From: Rhizophagus clarus
Taxonomy: Eukaryota; Glomeromycota; Glomeromycetes; Glomerales; Glomeraceae
Direction of reading: 5' to 3'
Assembly: GCA_015698045.1 (NCBI GenBank)
Contig: BLAL01000176.1
Coordinates: forward strand, 496,001-560,000
DNA length: 64,000 nucleotides
Shown here: positions 23,082 to 35,260 of the stretch, in pieces
Position numbering within the stretch: the stretch's first letter is position 1
Layout of the letters: the number at the start of each line of letters is the position of its first letter
Translations under genes and position numbers: made by a program
Notes under the pieces: generated by a model
What the model was told of the DNA's origin: nothing
Seen by the model: the letters and a program-made list of their open reading frames with translations, nothing else
The model's database searches: none

Positions 23082-25728
23082 GTTCAGTTAACTAAGTTTT
23101 TTGAGATTGAAAACTTAAATTTGTGAAGCAATTTATGTAGAAAATTGTTCAATGACTGTTTTGTTTTAAAAATTTTACTTTGTCTACTCACGGACTACGG
23201 CACTCTAAAATGAAAATATTTATATAACTAGAAAAAATTGTTTGTGTAGCAGTAACGTTTAGATTCCCCGTATAAATAATTTTGAATTATGCAACGCGTG
23301 ATTCGTCCGCGCCTGATCTATCCATATGTTTATAGTTGAAAATCAAATTTTATTTTTTTTTTTTTTTCCTTAATAAATCGCACTATAATTATTTTAAAAA
23401 CCAATTATAGAATTCATGTAAATTTAGCTTGTGATTATTAATATAATTAAAGTTTCTTCCTTTTTTCTTCATTAAATAATAAATCAACCACAATACCTAA
23501 ATCATCACCGGGTGGTCTGAATGATCAACATGATCAACATGATCAACATATGATGTAATATGAAATTCGGCTGATAAGCTAAGTCCGGTAAATTAGAATA
23601 TTTTGGTTAGATTGAAGGCCCTAGTTCTACTAATACCAATAAGCAATAGTTAATATTTTTTTTTTTTTTTAGTTTGTATGAATTTTTCTAAAATATTATA
23701 AAAATAACTTCTATAAATAACCGGCGCTAGCATTATCTGTTATTAAAAAATTTTTAGGAAATCTGTTTCTAATAGTTCAAAGCCACTTTCTGTCCATTTT
23801 GAGTACCTTATAGGTCTAAAAACGATGATGATACTTTCAGCCTAATTATGAAATTAAAGAATAAAATCTATTTTTAGTCATTGTACTATTGTTAAGAGCT
23901 TAGCAAATTAACGATTTCTAACCACGTCCGCTAAACTAGGTACTGCTGTATAAGCCTATATTTTGGCTCAAACAGAATGCGTGTCCAGGTTGTGACGTAT
24001 CTAGAAATTCCTGCGCCATCCCGCTAATTATCAAAGTTTTTTTTGTAGAAACTTAATTTTTAAATATATTTATTGCAAATATCTAATGACTAATATTTTT
24101 AACGACGTAAAGCAGAATCAAATACAATCTGGCTATCATTTTTGGTTCTTACATTGCTAATGATAGTAGAAGATAGTAGAATATCTGACCATTCAAATTA
24201 ACGACATCATATATGAAATACCATCGATTCGTGTTAGGCACAATACAATGAAAGCGATTATCATCCTATACCAGGTTATTTCATCTTATCATAGTTATTT
24301 AAAGTCGTTCCCATAAAACACGCAATAAATAAGATTTATTTTGCTATTCTTTAGCCGTTACTTTTTGCAGTTTACAACCGATTGCACTTTTAGGGTTTGC
24401 GATTTCTTTTTTTTTTTTTAAAAAAAAAAGAAATGGTTTGATTAATTATATAATGTAGATAGCGAATCGAATGTTCTCGATCGTTGCGGCAGAATGCGGT
24501 ATTAATAATGTCTGATGAAACACAAACTTTTAATGATAGCGTTAATATGAATGTTTGACTTTAACACCGAGCATAAAGAATAATATCATAGAAATGTATT
24601 TTATATTTCTTTTTTTGATCAAAAATTAGCTCCAAAAGAGGAGGATTTAAACCTTTCCGAAGATAATGATACCAAACTTGTAACTTCTCTTGTTGATTTG
24701 AATACGTATACTAACTATATTTAAAAACATATGCATGTAAAGTTTATTCTGTAAATTATCAGGAAACTAGTAAAATATACATTTTCAAGTCTCTTGAAAA
24801 CTTCGAAGAGCGATTAAACCATCCATATTTAATTATTTAGGTAAAAAATACTTGGGTGATGTATCCAATAGATTGTATAAAGCCTCTTCATACTTAATCT
24901 CCAATGCATTCTTTAGGAATACTTCCACAGGTATTGAATCTATTGTGATGCCGTATCCCTTATTTTATTAGTTCATGCTTTACTCATTGGTAATTATTAT
25001 AATTTCTAGATCTTTAAATACATTGCATTCATAAACTTCACAAATTCTCATCAATTTTATAATTCATTTAAAAAGGTTCCATATCAATCTCTCCCTGGGG
25101 AATAATCTATCTACTTCCTTGTGCTTACAAATCTATTCATAACGAATTATGAAATGAATTTAATAAAAATGATTATCTGAAAATTTAGGTGAGGTATCTC
25201 AAGAACAAATAATTGAGATGCGAAAATGGTAAATCATTTGAGTCAGATGGATATTTATTATAAAAATTGTGACGATATCGAGACGTTAAAGAAACTGGAG
25301 AGCAATAAGGATTAGTAAGGATTAGGATTAGTGATTAGGAGTAATATTAATTCCACTGGTAAAAAGAAAATTAGTACAAATTATTCAAATATATATGAAT
25401 AATGAACAAAGAACTAAATTTAGGTCGTAAAAATTTTTTTTCTTTTTTTTTTTTTTTTGAACTGGTAAAAATGAGGAATATAAGATAGCAAAACATAGCA
25501 AAATGATCTTAATAACAAAATCATGAGAATTGTTTTCGGAAAATAATTTTATTTTTCTGCGTAATTTACAATTTTAATAAAAATTATAAAGGAGAAATAT
25601 TGCTTACAGAACCCATATAATTGTCACTTTATCGATAAGACCAGTAAAGTCACATTGTAATAACTACACCTACACTACTCATATTTACAATAGTTTAGAA
25701 AATAAATAAAAAGTAAAAGGGTAATAAA
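23082..25728. other. long intergenic region
   Basis: No gene found. Features are T-runs, a GATCAACAT triplication at about 23525-23550, and a weak TTAGGA patch near 25305-25345. Confidence 0.5.
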
Positions 25729-26381
25729 CCCTATAAAAAATAAATGTCCGGAAAATGTTATCAAAAATGTCTGGAAAATGTCCGGAATAAATCTGATGTG
25801 TCCGGAAAATGTCCACTTTTTTGGTACATGTCTGAAACACTTCTGATACTTAAAATTTTGACATGTCCTAACTTTGTCCTGAATTCGTCCAGTATTTGTT
25901 CGGTATAAAATTTTGGACAAATTCTGGACAGTTAAACCTGGACAAATTCTGGACATAGTAAAAAAACCAGATAGACAAATTCCGGACATGAAAAAGTTCA
26001 GGACAAATTCTGGATACTATTTCCAAAAAAGGATAAATTAATTTTGTAAAAAAATGCAAAAAGCACAAAACTGACATTCAAAACCTTTTCTGTCGTACTA
26101 ATTAAAATTGCAGAGCAGGCAAAAATACTATATATCTATGATATAAAAATTTTGGGTTAAGGAATAATGATGATCATCTATCATCCATTGATCATCTTTT
26201 GTGGCAAAATTTTACGAAAATACATTTCCGGACAATTTCAGGACAAATTCCTAATATCCCGAAAATGCAGTGTTTTCGGAACAGTTTCCGGACACACAGT
26301 GTCCAGAATTTCCGGACAATATTTTAGAATTTTTTTCCGGACATTTTCTGGACATTATCTGGACACTTATTTTTTATAGGG
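25729..26381. mobile_element. 650-bp non-autonomous element, copy 1
   Basis: Starts CCCTATAAAAAATAAATGTC and ends with the near-perfect inverse (GACACTTATTTTTTATAGGG). It is flanked by AAA on both sides (25726-25728, 26382-26384), a probable 3 bp target duplication. The interior is packed with TGTCCGGA/TCCGGACA and TGTCCAGAA motifs in both orientations, leaving little room for protein. A second copy in opposite orientation is at 34610-35257. The superfamily is unclear; a 3 bp duplication is known from PIF/Harbinger elements, but the duplicated bases are not the usual TWA. Confidence 0.8.
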
Positions 26382-26384
26382 AAA

Positions 26385-27719
26385 TAGTTAAATAATCAGT
26401 GTCATAAACAAACTACTTCTAGAGGAATTCATGATTTCATAGAATAACGATAAGGATTTGTCGTTCGCTATATACCGAATATATATTTTTAAGTTCCAAA
26501 GAATAATAGATGTTTAACACATTTTTTAACAACAAAAAAAAAAACATTTTTTTTCTTGCTTTGATGAATTTAACTTATTTTCTTATCGAATCATTTTCCC
26601 ATTGCTTAATGTGCATAGTATCATTAAACTAAAAAACATTGAGTCTGCTCATATGTACTTGTCATTACAATTGATTGACCAATCATTATTGTTAGACAGC
26701 ACAACATGAAACTCAATTAAGCGTCCTTTTTTAAATATTCTACATATTATGATAACACCAAAACAAAATTAAAAATATACTAGCTTTCTATGGTAAAACA
26801 TAAAAAACGTACAACATATTATTAAAATAAAATTTTCAAAGTATATTCTATGCCATTATTACTTGTAAGCTGCAGAAAAACTAAATCAGAATAGTATGAT
26901 TATTGTATTCGGTAATAAAATTACGAAATATCAACAACATAAGTTTCTTTCTTTTCTTGATCTGAATTAATGATAAAAGCATTTTCCACGCTATAATAAA
27001 CAACGTACAATCTCATACTAGTTACTATAGGCCTTGTTTTATCCCTTTCTTTTCGGAATGTTGCATTTTCATTTACTCCTTACGTAGTTTAATAATTTAT
27101 TTCATTTAAACGAGCGCTTGATTATTTCTGGCTATAAATCTCAGATTCGATAATCGATCCCAACCCTATTATATTATACACAGAATAGTTTGAGATAATT
27201 TATATAATTTTACGGCGTTAAACCACTGGAATGTCATGAAATTAGCGGATGGTTTCCTTTTGAGACCTTCAAATGCATGATAGTTGCACCTAAATTGGAT
27301 AAATTTCATAATTATCGAAGGAGTAATATTTGACATATTTATAAAGAACTAAAGCTTGGATTATCTAATCTTTGGATAGATGGAAACATGGAATAATTAC
27401 CATCACTTCTCACTATTTTTTAATCACACAATTATATAGCTCTGCTATTCGTGAATTTTATCCAAAAAATCGATATCATTCGTCTCGAGTCTCGATTAAA
27501 TAATTAAATTAGATAAAAAATATATAATTAGATTATGCCACTCTTTTGTCAGGTCATAATAACCGTGTCTTACCATTTTTCGGGCCATACTGTCATTATT
27601 AATCTGACGACACGTGACTGATGACATCATTATGCACAGTAAAAAAATTTATATAATAAAGAAATACTTTTTTTCAACCGATTTTTCAATCTTTCTTTAA
27701 CCCTCTTATCATAGAATAT
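26385..27719. other. intergenic with kinase-flank fragment
   Basis: Contains, at about 26650-27070, a fragment of the gene C/D repeat unit (5' flank block with CATGAAACTCAATTAA and CTAGCTTTCTATGGTAAAA, then the last-exon region). The rest has no gene. Confidence 0.5.
26940..27120 (-). pseudogene. 3' fragment of a gene C/D-type kinase
   Basis: The plus-strand string TTTCTTTTCTTGATCTGAAT, followed by TGATAAAAGCATTTTCCACGC and TAATAAACAACGTACAATCTC, is the reverse of the last intron and exon junction of gene C (18780-18930). Only this tail and a scrap matching the exon 2 end remain. Confidence 0.65.
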
Positions 27720-27975
27720 TATGAAAATTTTTCTTCCAGATGATGAAATTTATAATAATCGGCAGTAATACCAAATCATATTATACAACTGAAGAAACGC
27801 AAAATAATTAAGAGAACGAACAAGAAACTTTAGAAAGACTTAGTATATGAGATGAAAGAGAAACAAAACATAAAAAAACACGATATTAATAAACGAGATA
27901 AAATTAATCTAGATATAAGACAAAATGTTTGATTATGATAATAATTATTCGTATGTTAGGCAAATTAAATGATAC
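27720..27975 (+). pseudogene. decayed copy of the MGNVLS coiled-coil gene
   Basis: Plus-strand reading recovers scraps of the intact protein at 8590-9075: TTTAGAAAGACTTAGTATAT (compare ALERLRI), GAGATGAAAGAGAAACAAAA (compare DEKEKHK), then INLDIRQNV and NNYSYVRQIK before a stop near 27971. The N-terminal half is missing and frames are broken. Confidence 0.7.
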
Positions 27976-28164
27976 ACAAAGGGTTAGGGACTTAGGGGCA
28001 TAGGAGGGCATGAGTGATAATTAGTAACTGAACGTAATGTTTTTTCGCATACAATTTATCATTAATAAAGTTTGCAATAACTGATAATAAAATAATTAAA
28101 TACTTCAATAAAATACCTTTTATTTTTTCATGATCAGCTGTGAGAATTGCTATACTCGGTTTAG

Positions 28165-28331
28165 TACAAAAATCGTAAATGGTTTAGATTAGTACAAACA
28201 GTAGTACAATACTAGTACAATTGTGCATTTATATTTCGTAACCTCCGTTTCACTTTTTTTTTTCGTAATTTTTCGATTAACGTAAATATTTCGTAAATTA
28301 AATTAAATAGTTATAATTCAAATTAATTATT
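28165..28331 (+). promoter_or_regulatory. conserved 5' flank of family-1 kinases (copy F)
   Basis: Same block as upstream of genes A, I and J: TTAGTACAAACAGTAGTACA repeats, TTTCGTAACC(T)CCGTTTCAC, T-run, and TTTTTCGATTAACGTAAATA before the start. Confidence 0.55.
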
Positions 28332-29103
28332 ATGGAAGAAAAACCAAAGAATTTATGGAAAGATGTTTTTAATGATTACCAGGTATTAACAATTCAAATT
28401 ACTCGTTAATAATATTGAATTTTTATAGTTTAATAATAATAATTTTTTATCATTAAAAGTATCATGTTACAATTTCTACTACTGAGTCAGAAGATGTAGA
28501 TGAAAGAGTAGTTTATATAGAAGATTTAGAAAAAAGAAAACAAGTATATGGAATATGTGGAGAATGTAAAGAACCTGGTACAGGAGAAAGATGGTGCCAA
28601 CCTTGTAATGCTAAAAGATTTAAGGACAACTTTGAAAATTGGACTAGTGGAAATAAAATTATTGATGAATTTATACAACAATCACAACTTAATGCTGTAT
28701 ATTATAAAAAATGTCTTGAATGGATACCTTTTGAAAACTTTCAAAATATCAATTATATTGCAGAAGGTGGTTTTGGTAAAATTTACTCAGCTGAATGGCC
28801 TGAAGGATATATTTACAATTGGGATATTGAAAATCAAGAATGGCATAGAGTACATCGGGAAAAGTATGTATTGAAAAGTTTAAAAAATTCTTCTAATAAT
28901 ATAAGTTCAGATTTTTTAAATGAGGTAATTTAAATTTACATTGTCTTAAATTTAAAATTGTTATTTGTATTTATTTATTGACAAAAATTTTCTTTTAACA
29001 ATTAGATTAAATCTTATCTTCAGATTTATCTTTATGATATTATTCAATGTTATGGAATAACTCAAGATCCAAATACTAGAGACTATATGATGGTTTTAGA
29101 ATA

Positions 29104-31353
29104 CAGTCAGACCTCTATATACCGATACAATATATACCGATATTTGCTTATACCGATGATTTTTAATTTCCCCGTTTTTTATCTAATAAAAAAACCTCGT
29201 TATACCGATTTTTTATATGATTTCACGATATAACGTTATTCGATACTATTCGTTTGTCCCTCATATAGTAACGTATATGTAGATCTGGTTTATATACCGA
29301 TATATTAACTATTTAAGGTTAGATCACGTAAATGAAGTTACGCGATTTTCCTTTTCTCAATGTCGGAAAAAAGAAAAGCCGTTCAAACTCTTTCACAGCC
29401 ACGAAAAAGAGTGACTTTAACAAAAGCACAAAAGTATCAACTTTGCTTAGACTATCAGAAAAAACCACGACTTACCCAAGAACAACTTGCTATTCAATAT
29501 GGCATTAAACAGAACACGGTTTCTGATATTTTGAAGAATAAAGATAAGTGGTTACTTCTAGATTTAGACTCTGAGGAAAGTAAAAAACAAAGAGAAAGGC
29601 CTGTGCAATTTCCAGAAGTGGAGGAAGCTATGACACTATGGGTTACAAACGCGCTTGAAGCAGATCTTGTTATTAATACTGATATTTTACGTGAAAAAGC
29701 AGAATTTTTTGCTAGGAGTTTTGAAGTTAATAATTTTAAAGCTTCTAATGGTTGGATTTCTAATTTTAAAAAACGTCATAACATGAAAGAATATGTTAAG
29801 TGGGGTGAAGCAGCAAGTGCTCCACTTGAAACTTTAAATGAAGAAAGACAAAAGTTGCGTGAAATAATTAAGGATTATGATTTAAATGATGTCTTTAATT
29901 GTGATGAGACAGGTGAATACTGAATTTTTCGGATTTTACATGCACTTATTTGTGCTAATATTTTTTTTTGTTATTTTAGGTTTATATTGGGATCTTGAAC
30001 CTTCAAAAACTCTAGCAAGAGGTCCGCTCTCTGGAAAAAAGAAATCAAAAAAAAGAGTTACAATTCTTCTTACATGTAACGCAACTGGAACAGAAAAATT
30101 AACTCCATTTTTTATTCATACCTCTAAAAATCCACGAGCACTAAAAGGTAAAAAAAAAGATGATTTACCTGTTAATTATTATTGGAATAAAACAGCGTGG
30201 ATGCAGGTCTCTATTTGGAACGATTATCTCAAAAAATTGGATACAAAAATGCGATTGCAAAATCGCAAAATTCTATTGCTGGTTGATAATGCTCCTGTGC
30301 ATATTACAAATGAAAATACCCAATTAACAAATGTAACTCTACACTTTTTACCGCCAAATACTACTTCTCATTTGCAACCATGCGATGCAGGAATCATTAA
30401 TTCCTTTAAGGTTAGCATTTTTTTTCTTTTATTATTTTTTAATGTTTTAACATACACTCACTTAATTTTAGGCGAAGTATCGAAAACTCCTTGTAAAAAA
30501 TAGGGTTGAAGCATATGAAATCTCACAGCAATTGAATAAAGGAGCCGATTCTTTAAATATTCATGATGCTATTGTTTTTTGTACAAATGCTTGGAATGCA
30601 GTAACACAAGAAACAATTTATAATTGTTGGAAGCATACAGGTATACTTCCATTAGTAAATCAAGAGGAAGTGGATGAAAGTGTTAATCAATTAGGAGAAG
30701 ATAATCAAGTGGAACGGGAAGAAATACAATTTCTAATTGATCAACTCCCATTTGATGATCATATGGACGCAGATGAGTTTATTCATGTTGATGATCATCT
30801 AAAAAGTAACGAAGGGCTGACTGATGAAGAAATTATATCTTTAGTAAATTTAGATAAAAATGAACTAGAAGTTGAATCTGATGAAGAAATTCCATCGGTA
30901 ATTTCAAAAGTTCAGGCCTTAAATGATTTGGATGATCTTGTTATGTTTTTTAAATATTCATCGTTAAATAATTCTATTAATCAAAGTGAATTAAATACAT
31001 TACAAAAATTGAGACATGAAGTATTAAGATCACATATCACCGATTTAAAGCAGGCTACATTAGATAGCTATTTTACTTCTAATCCTAATAACGTAATTAT
31101 ATAATTGATATTTACTTCTAATCCCTAATGTAATACATAATTGATATAATTGATACAATTTTGTTAATAAATTTTGAATTTTATAAATATAGAATAAACG
31201 TTGCATGTTTATATATATTAAAATATTTATACCGATATTAATCACGTTACTTATAATAATATCGGTATACAAAATTTTTTTTATAAACCGATAATTCGAT
31301 ATACCGATGCTTTTTCCCCAAAACAGCAATATCGGTATATCGAGGTTTGACTG
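29104..31353 (+). mobile_element. complete pogo/Tigger-like DNA transposon
   Basis: Terminal inverted repeats begin CAGTCAGACCTCTATATACC on the left and, reversed on the right, CAGTCAAACCTCGATATACC (two mismatches in about 24 bp). TA duplication on both sides. Both subterminal regions carry several ATACCGATA-type repeats, probably transposase binding sites. The interior holds one uninterrupted three-exon transposase gene. Intact frame, clean ends and a clean target duplication point to recent insertion. Confidence 0.93.
29360..31104 (+). CDS. pogo/Tigger-type transposase (CENP-B HTH plus DDE)
   Basis: Three exons, 29360-29912, 29980-30410 and 30472-31104, spliced at GT-AG sites in phase (1, 0), encode about 538 residues without a stop. 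The N-terminal part is a CENP-B/pogo helix-turn-helix (KRVTLTKAQKYQLCLDY, QYGIKQNTVSDILKNK), followed by the second HTH that recognises the inverted repeats (ASNGWISNFKKRHNMK). The DDE catalytic domain shows the acidic triad in FNCDETG, LLVDNAPVH and HLQPCDAGIINSFK. The C-terminal region after exon 3 is acidic and ends TLDSYF, as in tigger/jerky-like proteins. It would cut and paste this element at TA sites in the nucleus. All catalytic residues are present, so it may be active. Confidence 0.92.
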
Positions 31354-32274
31354 TATTGTAATAATGGAAATTTGAGAAATTATTTGAATAAATCTGAAAA
31401 TTATATAGGTTATACAAGAAAAATTGATAAATTAATACAAATTGCAAGAGGACTTTTAGATATTCATAATGCTGGAAAAGTTCATAAAGATTTTCATTCA
31501 GGAAATATATTATTTTCTTATGGTCCATATATAAGTGATTTAGGAATGTGTCAACCAGCAGATTACGAGCAAACAGTTGATAAAGAAGAAGGAATTTATG
31601 GAGTATTACCATTTATGGCACCAGAAGTTTTACGTGGACATCAATATACAAAAGCAGCAGATATTTACTCATTTGGAATAATGATGAATGAGTTTCTTTC
31701 TGAAGAAATTCCTTTTAATGATATTCCTCATGATGAATTTTTAGCTATTAAAATATGTAAAGGACTTAGACCAAAAATTTCTGAAGACATACCAAAATTA
31801 CTTGCACATTTAATAATAAAATGTTGGGATGCTGAAAAAGAAAATAGACCAACTGCTAAAGTATTGTTTAAAATATTAGATAAGTGGAATGATGAAATTG
31901 AAAATAGTAAAGACAGTAAAGATAGCGAAGATGATGAAGATATTGAAAACGTTAGAGATAATGAAAATAATGAAGATTGCGAAAATAATAAAAATACTAA
32001 AGATGGCGAAAATAGTCAAAAGAGTGAAATTTATTCTCAAATAAAAGAATGTGATAAAATTGGAGAAAAAAAATTCAAAATCAGGTCAAATTTTGAAAGC
32101 AAATCCAAAAACATTCAAACACATCCACAAGCAATCTATACTAGTAGACTCATAAATTTCAATAATCTTCCAAAACCAGTAAATTCAACATATTTATCGC
32201 CCATTCAAGTTAATACAGGTAATATAACTTAATTTCACATTCACTTTAAAAATAATTTTGCGTCATTAATTATT

Positions 32275-32296
32275 ATTATTATTATTATTATTATTT
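32275..32296. repeat. (ATT)n microsatellite
   Basis: Seven or more ATT units inside the 3' region of gene F; gene I has the equivalent tract at about 45537-45558. Confidence 0.85.
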
Positions 32297-32435
32297 TAAT
32301 AATGTTAACTATAATATTCAACGACCCAAGTAAGTATTTCTATTAGTAATTATGATATTAATATGTTTTAGTACTGAATATATAATACTATTTAATTATA
32401 TAGTTCCAGAATGTTTGGATTGTTTAATTAAGTAG

Positions 32436-34609
32436 ATTAGAAAAGTCATTATTTATTTGTAATGCTATGAAAATTTACTATTACAATATATTAATTGATT
32501 TACTTATTCTTTAAAACTAAGAAAATTTGCCAAGATGATGAATCCAATACTGAATGAAGCTTCTTTAAAAATTGAAGTCAATGATTTAAGTTAGTTGTAT
32601 TGACACCGAGCAATACTGAAATAGGTAACAAAAAATAACGCGTAGAATAGGCCAAAATAATCGTGAAAATCCTTTCTTTTTTAGACAAAACTTGATAACG
32701 TTGGTCAAAATATTATTGCTTTATTTAGTAACTGCTGACATTACCATAATTCCGGCCCTGAAAAATGCGTAGAGCTAATAGTAAATTTTTACCAAAAGTT
32801 TGTTTATTTTTCGGGTCCTGTTTTATTTCTATTTCTATTTATAAATGGTATATAGTATATGATTTATTAACATTTGTTTCAAGATTATTTTATAAATAAA
32901 GATTTAAATTATTATATTTATTAGTTTAATTGTTTAGTAATGTAGAATTGTATGTATTAATTTACAACTTCGTCCGCTCCATATAATAATCAAATTTATT
33001 AATTATTGCAGACATATATAATATTTAATTATGGTTATTGTAATAAATTTTTATGATTTCTTCATAATCACATAAGTTGCATATTTAAACTAATTTCACG
33101 CAGTCATTATCGTGTAATACTGGCTGAGTGTCTGGCTGGAATTGTATTAAATATCTTAAAATATTGAATATTCTTAAATATATTATATTGTTTGTTAAAA
33201 AGTAAAAGTGAAATAACAAATATATAATTAGTTTTAATTATTTAAAGACTGTATTCATAAAACATTAATCGATCGATTATATGTTAGTCTTGTGAGTAAT
33301 CAATATTTTTCTTTTTAAATTTAAAAATATAAAATAAATTATGATTTATATATCAAAAATTTTTATCCTTTTAACATCAAATACTAAGCAATTTAAAATT
33401 TCGTACTACAACTACAATTAGTACAATATTGAGTATTTGACAGAAAAAACTAATAAATTGCTGTTTGTTTGTTTTTTAGAGACTTATCATTACGCTAGTG
33501 GTTAATACTAAAGAAATATAAATCAGATTAGTATCAGAATTAACCTTAAAATTGTCAGTTCTAAGTAGGGATGTGGATAAGCTCATCGGTTAAGAAACTC
33601 CGATACATGCGTCACAAAAAAATTTGATACTCGGATTATTAAGTCACAAGGGACTAACTTTGAAATCGTCTTATGTAAAATCATTACTAAATCGAATTCA
33701 ACCAATTACATTTAATGAATAAAACGATCAAAAATCTTTTTAATAAATTGATAATAATTTTAATAATTTGGAATATTTAAAGGAATTTTAAATATAATTT
33801 AGAATTTAATTTTTTTTTATATAATGAAATCGATAAATTCGTACTGAGAGGAGAGGTAAAAAAAAAAAATATGTTAATTTATATTTTGTGATGTCACGCG
33901 TCAGTGGAATATTTTTTCTGAGATCTATCAAATATAATAGTTGCGCCTGGTTCAGATTCGGTTTTGCTTTTCTTTTTTTTCTTTGTAAGTATTAATAGCT
34001 AAATAAGATGAGAATTTGATGGTGCCATTTTTTTTTTTTGCTATATGATATTAAAGTCCTACTCTTGCAATTTAACGATTGTTATCAGGGGTTTTTGGAT
34101 TGGAAGATCATGGGGTACAAAGACAAAATTGTTTATATGATAAATAAATTTATTAATTAATTGATTATTTATTTCCCATTATTATTGCCGTTATTATCCA
34201 GATTATGACATATGGTCTAATTGGTCTACTTTTTTTTATGATAATTTTTATTAAACCATGAAACAAATACAAAACGTTGTATGCAATATTACAAACAGCG
34301 CTTCAATTTTAAAATACATTCTTAGAATGAATTTAGTAAAAAAAAACTATTATTATTAAAACAGAAAAATTTTATTCTTTCGCATGATGAAAATATTATT
34401 ATTATTATAATAATAATAAAAAAATAACTCTGGAAGGTACTTCTCAAGAAGCGCACTATGTTGCCACCCATAAAACTAGTCCTATCGCAAGACAGTCAAG
34501 ACAGGTACCCATGAGCTTACTACGTCGCACAAAAAATTATCAGCCAGCCGTACTATGAAACTGCAGTAAAGCTGGTACTCACGAGTTTACAAGTAAGCAT
34601 GTATCCATG
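32436..34609. other. intergenic
   Basis: No gene. A fragment at about 33590-33720 (AAACTCCGATACATGCGTCAC and onward) matches the 5' flanks of the gene C/D subfamily. A decayed last kinase exon, AAATTTGCCAAGATGATGAA, sits at about 32524-32570. Confidence 0.5.
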
Positions 34610-35257
34610 CCCTATAAAAAATATGTGTCCGGATAATGTCCAGAAAATGTCTGGAAAAATTTTCTAAAATATTGTCCAGAAATTCAGGACACTGTGTGTC
34701 CGGAAACTGTTCCGAAAACACTGCATTTTCAGGATATTAGGAATTTGTCCTGAAATTGTCCGGAAATGTATTTTCGTAAAATTTTGCCACAAGATGATCA
34801 ATGGATAGATGATCATCATTATTCCTTAACCCAAAAATTTTTATATCATAGATATATAGTATTTTTGCCTGCTCTGCAATTTTAATTAGTACGACAGAAA
34901 AGATTTTGAATGTCAGTTTTGTGCTTTTGCATTTTTTTACAAAATTAATTTATCCTTTTTTGGAAATAGTATCCAGAATTTGTCCTGAACTTTTTCATGT
35001 CCGGAATTTGTCTATCTGGTTTTTTTACTATGTCCAGAATTTGTCCAGGTTTAACTGTCCGAAATTTGTCCAAAATTTTATACCGAACAAATACTGGACG
35101 AATTCTGGACAAAGTTAGGACATGTCAAAATTTTAAGTATCAGAAGTGTATCAGACATGTACCAAAAAAGTGGACATTTTCCGGACATATCAGATTTATT
35201 CTGGACATTTTTCAGACATTTTTGATAACATTTTCCGGACATTTATTTTTTATAGGG
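34610..35257. mobile_element. 650-bp non-autonomous element, copy 2
   Basis: Near-identical reverse complement of the element at 25729-26381. Ends CCCTATAAAAAATATG and ATTTATTTTTTATAGGG, flanked by ATG on both sides (34607-34609, 35258-35260). The two copies differ at only a few per cent of positions by eye, so both insertions are young. Confidence 0.8.
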
Positions 35258-35260
35258 ATG

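Larger units (their letters stand above)
28332..32435 (+). pseudogene. TKL-type kinase split by a transposon (gene F)
   Basis: Exons 28332-28382, 28460-28924 and the start of exon 3 (29006-29103) match gene A closely. The coding sequence is then cut between MVLE-Y and CNNGNLRNYL by a 2,250 bp transposon (29104-31353) and resumes at 31356. The TA duplication (29102-29103 and 31354-31355) is the only extra sequence, and the flanking halves are in phase with each other. The rest keeps HKDFHSGN, DLG, APEVLRG and CWD...RPT, and has an Asp/Glu/Asn-rich insert shared with gene I. At the 3' end the micro-exon acceptor is lost; the next exon (32404) meets TAG at 32433-32435, truncating the family tail. 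As it stands the gene cannot make a full kinase. Confidence 0.85.
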
